Part shown: positions 7,338-14,525 of the stretch, piece after piece
How the letters are laid out: every line of letters starts with the position of its first letter
How positions within the stretch are numbered: the first letter of the stretch is position 1
DNA from: Gemmatimonas phototrophica
Lineage (GTDB): Bacteria > Gemmatimonadota > Gemmatimonadetes > Gemmatimonadales > Gemmatimonadaceae
Direction of reading: 5' to 3'
DNA: 16,528 bases
Assembly (NCBI GenBank): GCA_945870175.1
Contig: CAMBRJ010000018.1
Location: forward strand, 1-16,528
Made by a program: the position numbers and the translations under genes
Notes under the pieces: generated by a model
The model's input: only the letters and a program-made list of their open reading frames with translations
What the model was told of the DNA's origin: nothing
The model's database searches: none

Positions 7338-8939
7338 TTGCCCACCCTGACCCGCGGAGCCGCCGTCGTGGCGCTCGCCACGGCGCTGCTGCTCCTGATC
7401 GCGCCGTCCGCCCGTGCGCAGCGCGCCCTTGACCTCGACGCCGCCACAATCACCGAGCTCAACGCGGCCTTCGACGCCGGCACGCTCACGTCGGAGCAGC
7501 TCGTCAAACGGTATCTCGCGCGCATCGCCGCGTATGATCGTCAAGGTCCGGCCATTCATGCCGTGATCGCGCTCAATCCGAAGGCGCTCGAAACCGCACG
7601 CGCCCTCGATGCCGAACGCCGGGCGAAGGGCAAGCGCTCACCGCTGCACGGCATCCCCATCGTGCTCAAGGACAACTACGACACGCACGATCTGCCCACG
7701 ACCGGTGGCTCGGTGCTCCTCGAGGGGTACGTCCCCGCACGCGATGCGGCGCTGGTGCAGAAGCTGCGCGATGCCGGTGCCATCGTACTCGCCAAGGTCA
7801 ACCTGTCGGAGTTCGCGTCCGGGAGCGCCTACAGTTCCCTCGGCGGTCAGACGCTGAATCCGCATCACCTGGCCTTTTCGCCAGGAGGATCGTCGGGCGG
7901 CACCGGCGCCGCCGTGGCGGCCGCGTTCGCGCAATTCGGCCTCGGCACTGATACCGGCGGCAGCATTCGTGGGCCCGCCACCGTCAACGGCATTGTCGCG
8001 CTCAAACCCACGCATGGCCTCCTGAGCCGCTCGGGCATCATTCCGCTCGCGCTCTCCTTCGACACCGGTGGCCCGATGGCGCGAAGCGTCACCGACGTCG
8101 CCATCGCGCTCGGCGCTATGACCGGCGTCGATGCGGCCGACACGGCCACGCGTCGCAGTGAAGGACATGCCGAGCGTGATTACACCAAATACCTGCTGCC
8201 CAATGCACTCAAGGGTGCCCGCATCGGCATCGCGCGTGATTTCACCGGCTTCAACACCGACGTCGACTGGATCATGGAGTCATCGCTCGACGCGATGCGC
8301 AAAGCTGGAGCCACGATCGTCGAGGTGCGCTTTCCCAAGTGGATGCTCGAGGCGAAGGACGCCTGGTACACCGCCGTGCGCTTTCCAGAGTTCGCGTCGC
8401 AAATCGCGGACTACCTGCAGAACACGCCGGCGAGCTACCCCAAGACCCTCGCCGAGATGATCGAACGCAGCCACGGCTTCACATCGCTCGGTGTGAACGG
8501 CACGGCACCGAACAGCTCGCGCTGGGCGAGGTTCGGAAACGAACTCGCCGGCGGCAGCACCGACGACTACCGCTATCGCTCGGTGCGTGAACATGCGCTT
8601 CCGATGATGCGCGACGTGGTGAACGGCATGCTGGCAACGAACCAGCTCGACGCCATCGTTTATCCGACGCAATCCACGAAACCCGATCGCATCGACGCGA
8701 CCGGGAGCAGTGCGGCGCCCGATGCGCAGAACCTCGCCAACCTCACCGGCTTTCCCGACCTCATCGTGCCGGCCGGATTCAGCGACGACCGACTGCCGAT
8801 CGGGATTTCGTTTCTGGGCACCGCGTGGAGCGAGCCCAGGCTGATCGCGCTGGGCTACAGCTTCGAGCAGATCACCCGCGCCCGCCGGCGGCCAATAACC
8901 ACACCGGCACTACCGGGCGAGGCGGTCGTTCTCAAATAG
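7338..8939 (+). CDS. Exported amidase-signature family hydrolase
   Basis: A 533-residue amidase of the Ser-cisSer-Lys family, which hydrolyses carboxamides. Counting from the TTG start, the catalytic Lys is K111 (IVLKDNYD). The amidase signature GGSSGGTG supplies the cis-Ser (S185/S186), and the nucleophile is S209 in GTDTGGSIRGPA. The N-terminus is a signal peptide (TRG, a hydrophobic core, cleavage near ARAQ), which separates it from the cytoplasmic tRNA amidotransferase GatA; the overall length fits exported peptide or aryl amidases. The start is uncertain. TTG at 7338 gives a signal peptide with a positive charge but no ribosome site. An in-frame GTG at 7368 has GGAG 8 bases upstream but loses the basic n-region. 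Substrate is unknown. Confidence 0.9.
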   Translation: MPTLTRGAAVVALATALLLLIAPSARAQRALDLDAATITELNAAFDAGTLTSEQLVKRYLARIAAYDRQGPAIHAVIALNPKALETARALDAERRAKGKRSPLHGIPIVLKDNYDTHDLPTTGGSVLLEGYVPARDAALVQKLRDAGAIVLAKVNLSEFASGSAYSSLGGQTLNPHHLAFSPGGSSGGTGAAVAAAFAQFGLGTDTGGSIRGPATVNGIVALKPTHGLLSRSGIIPLALSFDTGGPMARSVTDVAIALGAMTGVDAADTATRRSEGHAERDYTKYLLPNALKGARIGIARDFTGFNTDVDWIMESSLDAMRKAGATIVEVRFPKWMLEAKDAWYTAVRFPEFASQIADYLQNTPASYPKTLAEMIERSHGFTSLGVNGTAPNSSRWARFGNELAGGSTDDYRYRSVREHALPMMRDVVNGMLATNQLDAIVYPTQSTKPDRIDATGSSAAPDAQNLANLTGFPDLIVPAGFSDDRLPIGISFLGTAWSEPRLIALGYSFEQITRARRRPITTPALPGEAVVLK

Positions 8940-8959
8940 CGCGCGAGACGCCGCACGCA

Positions 8960-9571
8960 TCAGGCGTGGATGTACTTCTCGAAGATCGCGCTGAAGTCCT
9001 TGCGGGTATGATCGTCACGCACCGCGTCGTTCATCGCATCGAGCACCGCACGATAATGGCTCACCACCGAGGCCGGATCGGTGACCGTGTTGTTCAGCTT
9101 CATCATCGCACCCAGCACTGACGCCGCCACCATGGCGTGCGCCCGACCCACCTCATCGCGCTTCTGCAGTTTGCCGATGGTGTGCAGTGCCTTGTACATG
9201 TCCTTGAGCGCCTCAAGGTGACTCTTGCGCACATCGATGCTGAATGGCTTGTCACCGATAGTGAACTTGAGTTCGATATCGAGATCGACCGTGCCGGCCG
9301 TTTCGATCGACACGTGGGCGATCGCGTGCTGCGCGTAATCGTAGCGGCGGATCAGGCGCTTGGCCGAAATGGCGGATTCGCCGTCCACATGAATGAGCGC
9401 CAGATTCGTGAAGCAATATTCGTCTTTCCGCGACTTGATCAGGAAGTAGATCTTCTCCTGGTCTTCGTGAAAGAGGTAGTCGTCGGCATCGACCTTGTCG
9501 AAGTCTTTCGAGTCGACGATGACACCGATGTCGCTGAGGCCCAGCGCTTCGGCGGCGAATTTCTTGAACAT
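8960..9571 (-). CDS. Bacterial PH-domain protein, YvbH-like
   Basis: A 203-residue soluble protein closely resembling the Bacillus YvbH family as I remember it. An N-terminal bacterial Pleckstrin-homology domain (about residues 1-125) includes FKKFAAEALGLSDIG, the stretch DADDYLFHEDQEKIYFLIK, and EYCFTNLALIHVDGE. It is followed by a helical oligomerisation extension (about 130-203). The family has no established biochemical function. There is no signal peptide or membrane segment. The ATG at 9571 has GGAG 5 bases upstream, which excludes a 13-residue longer frame. The gene is convergent with the amidase gene (20 bases between stops) and divergent from the copper operon. Confidence 0.88.
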   Translation of the reverse strand: MFKKFAAEALGLSDIGVIVDSKDFDKVDADDYLFHEDQEKIYFLIKSRKDEYCFTNLALIHVDGESAISAKRLIRRYDYAQHAIAHVSIETAGTVDLDIELKFTIGDKPFSIDVRKSHLEALKDMYKALHTIGKLQKRDEVGRAHAMVAASVLGAMMKLNNTVTDPASVVSHYRAVLDAMNDAVRDDHTRKDFSAIFEKYIHA

Positions 9572-9849
9572 GGAATCTCCAGAGTTTCGAACGTGAGCAT
9601 GCACCGGCACCGTTCGTGAACAATAGCTGGCGAGTCGTCCCCCTCCTCTCCCTGGTCACCGGCGTCGCGTACCCGGCGGGACGGCCGACCGGCGCAACCT
9701 CATGGGCAACCATGGGGGTGCCCTACCAATCTGGCTCGTCCCCATGATGTCCGACCGACAGGGCGGGAACCCCACGCACCCTCATCTCTCGCCTCGGGCC
9801 CGTCACGGTGCCATACTAGCGGCAGACGGTTCCCTCATGAGGAGGCAGT
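9572..9849. other. Divergent intergenic region between the YvbH-like gene and the copper operon
   Basis: 278 bases with no credible gene. It must carry the promoters of both divergent units. The only promoter-like string for the operon is TGCCATACT (9809-9817), a poor extended -10 with no convincing -35. Short imperfect inverted repeats occur (CATGGGG near 9711-9717 with CCCCATG near 9740-9746) but are not strong enough to call. Confidence 0.4.
9841..9845 (+). promoter_or_regulatory. Ribosome binding site of the first operon gene
   Basis: GGAGG 4 bases before the GTG start at 9850. It is a full Shine-Dalgarno core and supports the GTG as start. Confidence 0.65.
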
Positions 9850-10683
9850 GTGCGCTACTCGAGCGTCCGACGATGGTTCTCCCGCGTGCCCATGCTGCTG
9901 GCGATCGCGGCGCTGGGGTTCACCCCCATGGGGCTCGCCCTCGCCCAAGGCTCGCTCGCACCACCAAGCCCCAGTGGCCTGACCGTCACGCCGGTATTCG
10001 AAGGCTGGTACCGCAACAAGGACGGCAGCTTCAGCCTCTCCTTCGGCTACTACAATCGGAATACCGAGGAACAGATGGACGTGCCGATTGGCAGTGACAA
10101 CTTCGTCACGCCCGGCGCGCCCAATCAGGGACAGCCCTCGTCGTTTGCCCCCCGTCGACACTGGGGCGTGTTTGCCTTGGTCGTCCCCGCCAACTTCGGT
10201 ACGAAGCAAGTGGTGTGGACGGTGAAGGATCGCGGGCAGACGTTCACGATCGCCGGTAGTCTCAAGCCCGACTGGGAAATTGATGCCGTCGAGGGCGAGG
10301 CGAGCAGCAACAATACGCCGCCGGCGCTCCGATTCACCGCCGAGGGCCCGGAAGGACGCGGACCACTCGGAGTGACCGCCAGTCCGCTGCGCACGCGTGT
10401 CGGAACGCCATTGTCGTTGAGCGTCATGGTCACCGATGACGCGAGAACGAAAGCGCCGGTCGATCTCACCTGGTTCAAGCACCAGGGGCCGGGCACGGTG
10501 ACCTTCTCCGCACCAACCAATCGACTCGCGCCCACCGGTGGCACGGGCACGACCACCGCCACCTTCAGTCGCGCCGGCGACTATCGCATTCGGGTGCGCG
10601 CCAATGATCTGTCGGCGATGACCGCCGGACACGCACAGTGCTGCTGGACCAACGGATTTCTTCTCGTGACGGTGACCCCATGA
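9850..10683 (+). CDS. Secreted protein of unknown function, first gene of the copper/cytochrome/PQQ operon
   Basis: A 277-residue exported protein I can describe but not name. A basic n-region (MRYSSVRRWFSRV), a hydrophobic core and ALAQ near residues 30-33 form the signal peptide. The first half (about 45-150) contains PVFEGWYRNKDGSFSLSFGY and PRRHWGVFALVVP, rich in aromatic residues and probably beta-structured. The second half (about 175-277) reads like an immunoglobulin-type beta domain (GTPLSLSVMVTDD ... RAGDYRIRVRAND). Near the end is an unusual paired cysteine, HAQCCWTNGF (C264, C265), a possible disulphide or metal site. The gene starts with GTG, has a good ribosome site, and its TGA overlaps the ATG of the cytochrome/monooxygenase gene (ATGA). 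That ties its role to the periplasmic redox enzymes downstream, perhaps as an accessory or scaffold subunit. Confidence 0.85.
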   Translation: MRYSSVRRWFSRVPMLLAIAALGFTPMGLALAQGSLAPPSPSGLTVTPVFEGWYRNKDGSFSLSFGYYNRNTEEQMDVPIGSDNFVTPGAPNQGQPSSFAPRRHWGVFALVVPANFGTKQVVWTVKDRGQTFTIAGSLKPDWEIDAVEGEASSNNTPPALRFTAEGPEGRGPLGVTASPLRTRVGTPLSLSVMVTDDARTKAPVDLTWFKHQGPGTVTFSAPTNRLAPTGGTGTTTATFSRAGDYRIRVRANDLSAMTAGHAQCCWTNGFLLVTVTP

Positions 10684-12044
10684 ACGCACGCATCGCGACG
10701 CTGGGCCTGGTGACGTTCGCACTGTCGGCCGGTGCGCTGTCCGCGCAGAATCCCTTCGCCGCGCAAACTCCGACGGCGACCGCACGGCGCGCCGTCACGT
10801 TCACCAAAGACGTCGCGCCCATCCTGCAACAGAAGTGTCAGTCGTGTCATCAGCCGGGCTCGATTGCGCCAATGTCGCTGCTCACGTATGCCGACGCCAA
10901 GAAGTACTCTCGGCGCATTCGCGACAAAGTCTCGGCGCGACTCATGCCGCCGTGGCACATCGACCGCACGATCGGCGTGCAGCAATTCAAGAACGACGGG
11001 GGACTGAGCGACGAACAGCTCGCCACCATCGTCGACTGGGTGGACACCGGCACGCCGATGGGCGAGGCGAGCGACATGCCACCCGCCATCGTGTTCCCCG
11101 ATCCGAACCGTTGGCAACTGGCCGAACAGCTGGGCGTGCAGCCGGATCTCATCATCCGCTCGAAGCCGTATACCCTCGCGCCGAAAACACAGGACAAGTG
11201 GTTCCGTCCCGTGGTGGAGACGGGCCTCACCGAACCGCGCTGGGTGCGCGCGATCGAGGTGAAGCCGGTGCGCGCGAATGATCGCAAAATCGTGCACCAT
11301 GTGCTGGCCTATTTGCTGCAACCCGAGCAGGGCGTGACCGGGCTGGCGAGCTCCGCGCACGATCACCAGATGAACGCCGGACTGTTCATGGAATGGGCCG
11401 TCGGCAAGACGGGACAGATCTTCCCGGAAGACGCGGGCAAACTGATGTTGCCGGGCTCGCAAATCCGGTGGGAAGTGCACATGCACGCCATCGGCGAAGA
11501 GATCAAGGACAGTCAGGTCGAAATGGCCGTGTACTTCTATCCGAAAGGATTCGTGCCGCCGCATCGTACGGTGCTGAAAATGTTCGACCTGTCGCGCGAT
11601 CGCGATCTCGACATCCCGCCCAACGAGAAAACCGTCACGCAGAACTTTTACGTGATGCCGGCGCCGGGGCGACTCGAGAACTTTCAGCCGCACATGCACA
11701 TGCGCGGCAAAGCGATGTCACTCGAAGCGGTGTTCCCCGACGGCCGTCGGGAAGTGATCAGCGCCGTGAGCAACTTCCAGTGGAACTGGCACATCAACTA
11801 CGTCTACGCCACCGAGGCGGCGCCACTGCTCCCCAAGGGCACGACATTGGTGTTCACCGCGTGGCACGACAACACCGCCGCCAACGCGAACAATCCCGAC
11901 CCGTCGCAGTGGGTCGGCTGGGGTGACCGCACGGTCGACGAGATGGCCCACAACTGGATCGATGTGACGTATCTCGAGCAGGCGGAGTTCGATTCCCTCG
12001 TGGCCGCGCGCAAGGCGAAGGCTTTCAAAAAACCGGTACCGTAA
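10680..12044 (+). CDS. Cytochrome c fused to a PHM/DBH-type copper monooxygenase
   Basis: A 454-residue exported protein with a signal peptide (MNARIATLG ... LSAQ, residues 1-23). The N-terminal haem c domain carries CQSCH (C53, C56, H57) and probably Met89 (LMPPWH) as axial ligand. The C-terminal two-thirds resemble the copper type II, ascorbate-dependent monooxygenases (peptidylglycine and dopamine hydroxylases). H206-H207 (KIVHHVLAY) and H267 (WEVHMH) fit the CuH site. H338 and H340 (PHMHMRGK) and Met422 (VDEMAHNW) fit the CuM site, so all expected ligands are present. Enzymes of that family hydroxylate an activated C-H bond using O2 and two external electrons. Here the attached haem could supply them. 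Substrate is unknown. The start overlaps the preceding stop by 4 bases; an in-frame ATG at 10638 is inside the previous gene and would spoil the signal peptide. Confidence 0.88.
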   Translation: MNARIATLGLVTFALSAGALSAQNPFAAQTPTATARRAVTFTKDVAPILQQKCQSCHQPGSIAPMSLLTYADAKKYSRRIRDKVSARLMPPWHIDRTIGVQQFKNDGGLSDEQLATIVDWVDTGTPMGEASDMPPAIVFPDPNRWQLAEQLGVQPDLIIRSKPYTLAPKTQDKWFRPVVETGLTEPRWVRAIEVKPVRANDRKIVHHVLAYLLQPEQGVTGLASSAHDHQMNAGLFMEWAVGKTGQIFPEDAGKLMLPGSQIRWEVHMHAIGEEIKDSQVEMAVYFYPKGFVPPHRTVLKMFDLSRDRDLDIPPNEKTVTQNFYVMPAPGRLENFQPHMHMRGKAMSLEAVFPDGRREVISAVSNFQWNWHINYVYATEAAPLLPKGTTLVFTAWHDNTAANANNPDPSQWVGWGDRTVDEMAHNWIDVTYLEQAEFDSLVAARKAKAFKKPVP

Positions 12045-12048
12045 CCGC

Positions 12049-14043
12049 ATGACCTTCTTTCGATGCAACACCGTCTGTCTCTGCCTTCTCTCGGCGTTAC
12101 CGACCATGGCGTTGGCGCAGTCAACGCGCACGGCACCGTTCTCCACCGCCGCCGGCGAGTGGCCCAGCCACACCGGCGACACGCGCGGCACGCGCTACTC
12201 ACCGCTCGATCAGATCACGGCCACGAACTTCAGCACCCTCGAAGTCGCGTGGCGCTTCAAAACCGATCAGCTGGGCCCGCGACCCGAGTTCAAACTGGAA
12301 GGCACGCCGCTGATGGTGGGCAACGTGTTGTACACCACCGCCGGCACGCGCCGCGCCGTGGTCGCACTCGATGCGGTCACCGGTGAACTACTGTGGATGC
12401 ACAGCGAAAACGAAGGCGCCCGCGGTGCCGCCGCGCCGCGACCGCTCTCCGGACGCGGCCTGGCCTATTGGACCGATGGCAAGAGTGCCCGCATTCTCTA
12501 CATCACGCCGGGCTACCGCCTGATTGCGCTCGATGCCCAGTCGGGGGCGCGCATTCGCAGCTTCGGCGACAGCGGCGCCGTCGATCTGAAGCAGAACATG
12601 GATGTACCGATTCTCCCCGATCTCGAGACGGGCGAAATCGGCTATCAAGGGGCACCCACCGTCGCGCGGAACGTCGTCATCATCGGCGCCGCCTTTCGTG
12701 AAGGCGGCTCGCCCAAGTCGTATCGCAACAACAAGGGCGATATCCGCGGCTTCGATGTGCGCACGGGGAAGCGGTTGTGGACGTTTCACACCATCCCGCG
12801 CAAGGGAGAGTTCGGCTACGACACGTGGTTGAACGGCTCGGCCGACAACGCCGGCAACACCGGCGTCTGGACGCAGATCACCGCCGATGAAGAACTCGGC
12901 CTCGTCTACCTGCCAATCGAATCACCAACGGGCGACTACTACGGCGGACATCGACCGGGCGACAACTTGTACGGCGAGAGCCTCGTCTGCGTCGATCTGC
13001 TCACGGGCGTGCGCAAGTGGCACTACCAGCTCGTGCGCCATCCCATCTGGGACTTCGACCTGGCCGCGGCCCCCATCCTCGCCGACATCACCGTGGGCGG
13101 CAAAGCGATCAAGAGCGTGGCGTTGCCCACCAAGCAGGGCATTCTCTACATGTTCGATCGGGTCACCGGTAAACCGATCTGGCCGTTCGAAGAGCGCGCC
13201 GTCGAGAAGGGTGATGTGCCGGGCGAGTGGTACGCACCCACGCAGCCGATGCCCACGAAGCCGGCCGCGTACGCCCGCAACGGGGTCCTCACCACCGACC
13301 TCATTGACTTCACGCCAGCGCTCAAGGAAGCCGGACTCGCCGCCGCATCGCGCTTCAAGCTCGGGCCCATCTTCACGCCGCCGGTCGTGAGCAAAGCCGA
13401 GGGCCCGCTCGCCACGTTCTCCAATGGACCCACCAACGGGGGCAGCAACTGGCCCGGCGGCTCGTACGATCCGGAAACGCACATGCTGTATCTCTCCGCC
13501 ACCAACGCGTCGCCGTCAGCCCTCGGCCTCGTGGTACCGGCCAAGGGCGTGTCCGACATGGACTACATCCGTGGCTTCGCCCCGGGTGCGGGTCGCGGCG
13601 GCTTCACCGTGCAGGGATTGCCGCTGCTCAAGCCGCCGTACGGCACGATCACCGCGATCGACCTGAATAAGGGCGACATCGTGTGGCAAGTGCCGCATGG
13701 CGAAACACCCGATGCCGTACGCAATCACGAAGCGCTCAAAGGCGTCACGATTCCGCGCACGGGCCAGGCGGGTTCGGTGGGCACACTGGTCACGAAAACG
13801 CTGGTCATCGCGGGCGATCCCGAAGTCACCACGTTGGCACCACGCCCCCGTGGCGCGGTGCTCCGCGCCTACGACAAGGCCACCGGCAAGGAAGTGGGCG
13901 GCGTGAACCTGCCGGCTCCGCAAAGCGGGTCGCCGATGACGTACACGGTGGGCGGGAAACAGTACATCGTCGTCGCCGTTAGTGGTGGCCCGTACTCTGG
14001 TGAGTACATCGCCTTTCGCTTGCCCGCGGCGGCAGCGCGGTGA
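12049..14043 (+). CDS. Periplasmic PQQ-dependent dehydrogenase (glucose-dehydrogenase-like quinoprotein)
   Basis: A 664-residue quinoprotein with an eight-bladed propeller. The signal peptide ends near ALAQ (residues 21-24) and the mature part starts with EWPSHTGDTRGTRYSPLDQI, the usual opening of this family. Propeller blades carry W-docking repeats such as ALDAVTGELLWMH, GFDVRTGKRLWTF, CVDLLTGVRKWHY, AIDLNKGDIVWQV and AYDKATGKEVGG. The likely catalytic Asp is in HPIWDFDLAAAP (D335 or D337), with Lys362 in LPTKQG nearby. No vicinal disulphide and no fused haem domain are present, unlike methanol or quinohaemoprotein alcohol dehydrogenases, and it lacks the N-terminal membrane helices of Gcd. 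It would oxidise an alcohol or sugar in the periplasm and pass electrons to cytochrome c. It begins 4 bases after the monooxygenase gene and overlaps the next cytochrome gene. Confidence 0.93.
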   Translation: MTFFRCNTVCLCLLSALPTMALAQSTRTAPFSTAAGEWPSHTGDTRGTRYSPLDQITATNFSTLEVAWRFKTDQLGPRPEFKLEGTPLMVGNVLYTTAGTRRAVVALDAVTGELLWMHSENEGARGAAAPRPLSGRGLAYWTDGKSARILYITPGYRLIALDAQSGARIRSFGDSGAVDLKQNMDVPILPDLETGEIGYQGAPTVARNVVIIGAAFREGGSPKSYRNNKGDIRGFDVRTGKRLWTFHTIPRKGEFGYDTWLNGSADNAGNTGVWTQITADEELGLVYLPIESPTGDYYGGHRPGDNLYGESLVCVDLLTGVRKWHYQLVRHPIWDFDLAAAPILADITVGGKAIKSVALPTKQGILYMFDRVTGKPIWPFEERAVEKGDVPGEWYAPTQPMPTKPAAYARNGVLTTDLIDFTPALKEAGLAAASRFKLGPIFTPPVVSKAEGPLATFSNGPTNGGSNWPGGSYDPETHMLYLSATNASPSALGLVVPAKGVSDMDYIRGFAPGAGRGGFTVQGLPLLKPPYGTITAIDLNKGDIVWQVPHGETPDAVRNHEALKGVTIPRTGQAGSVGTLVTKTLVIAGDPEVTTLAPRPRGAVLRAYDKATGKEVGGVNLPAPQSGSPMTYTVGGKQYIVVAVSGGPYSGEYIAFRLPAAAAR

Positions 14044-14522
14044 TGCCACGCTGGCTTTCGCGACGCGGCGTCCGCGCCGCCGGTCTCCTCGGCGCGCTCA
14101 TCGTGATGCCGCTCTGGGCCGGCGTCGCGGCAACGACCGTCGATCACGACACGGCGCCGCGTCGGAACGAGCGCACCACCTGGGATAGTGTCTTCTCCGC
14201 GGCGCAGGCCGGCCGCGGAGAAACCACCTACAAGCAGCTCTGTGCACGCTGCCACATGGAAACGCTCGCCGGTGGCGACGAGGCCGGCGAACTCACCGGC
14301 AGCGCGTTCATGAGCAGCTGGAGCGGACAAACGCTCGCCGACTTACACGAACGCATTCGCACCACCATGCCGACCGACACGCCCGGCGTGTACTCCAGTC
14401 AGCAAGTCACCGATGTGATTGCCTACATGCTGCGCTTCAACGGTTTTCCGCCGGGGTCGGTGGAACTCACGCATGCGAACGACGCCCTCAAGAGCATTCG
14501 TTTCGTGACCGCGAAGCCCTGA
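14043..14522 (+). CDS. Small periplasmic c-type cytochrome
   Basis: A 159-residue mono-haem cytochrome c. The twin-basic start MPRWLSRRGVRAAG leads into a hydrophobic stretch to about residue 30 (signal peptide or anchor). The haem motif is CARCH (C67, C70, H71) and Met109 in TTMPTDTPG is the probable axial ligand; DVIAYMLRFNGFP is the typical C-terminal helix. It is the last gene of the four-gene operon and the likely electron acceptor for the PQQ dehydrogenase. Its ATG shares one base with the preceding TGA (TGATG); a GTG three bases earlier (14040) is an alternative start. There is no ribosome site, so translation is probably coupled. The stop is only 3 bases from the end of the convergent multicopper oxidase gene. 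Confidence 0.92.
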   Translation: MPRWLSRRGVRAAGLLGALIVMPLWAGVAATTVDHDTAPRRNERTTWDSVFSAAQAGRGETTYKQLCARCHMETLAGGDEAGELTGSAFMSSWSGQTLADLHERIRTTMPTDTPGVYSSQQVTDVIAYMLRFNGFPPGSVELTHANDALKSIRFVTAKP

Positions 14523-14525
14523 AGA

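Noticed and set aside
6705..7559. N-terminal extension of the FG-GAP protein frame across the CBS and amidase genes
   Set aside because: The frame happens to stay open, but a signal peptide and ribosome site place the start at 6704, and the extension is antisense to two real genes.
9809..9817. TGCCATACT as an extended -10 promoter for the copper operon
   Set aside because: Only 4 of 6 bases match the consensus -10 and no -35 is present at the right spacing; not strong enough to call.
14040..14042. GTG start for the small cytochrome
   Set aside because: Possible (GTGA overlap), but the adjacent ATG at 14043 forms the common TGATG coupling; the choice changes one residue only.
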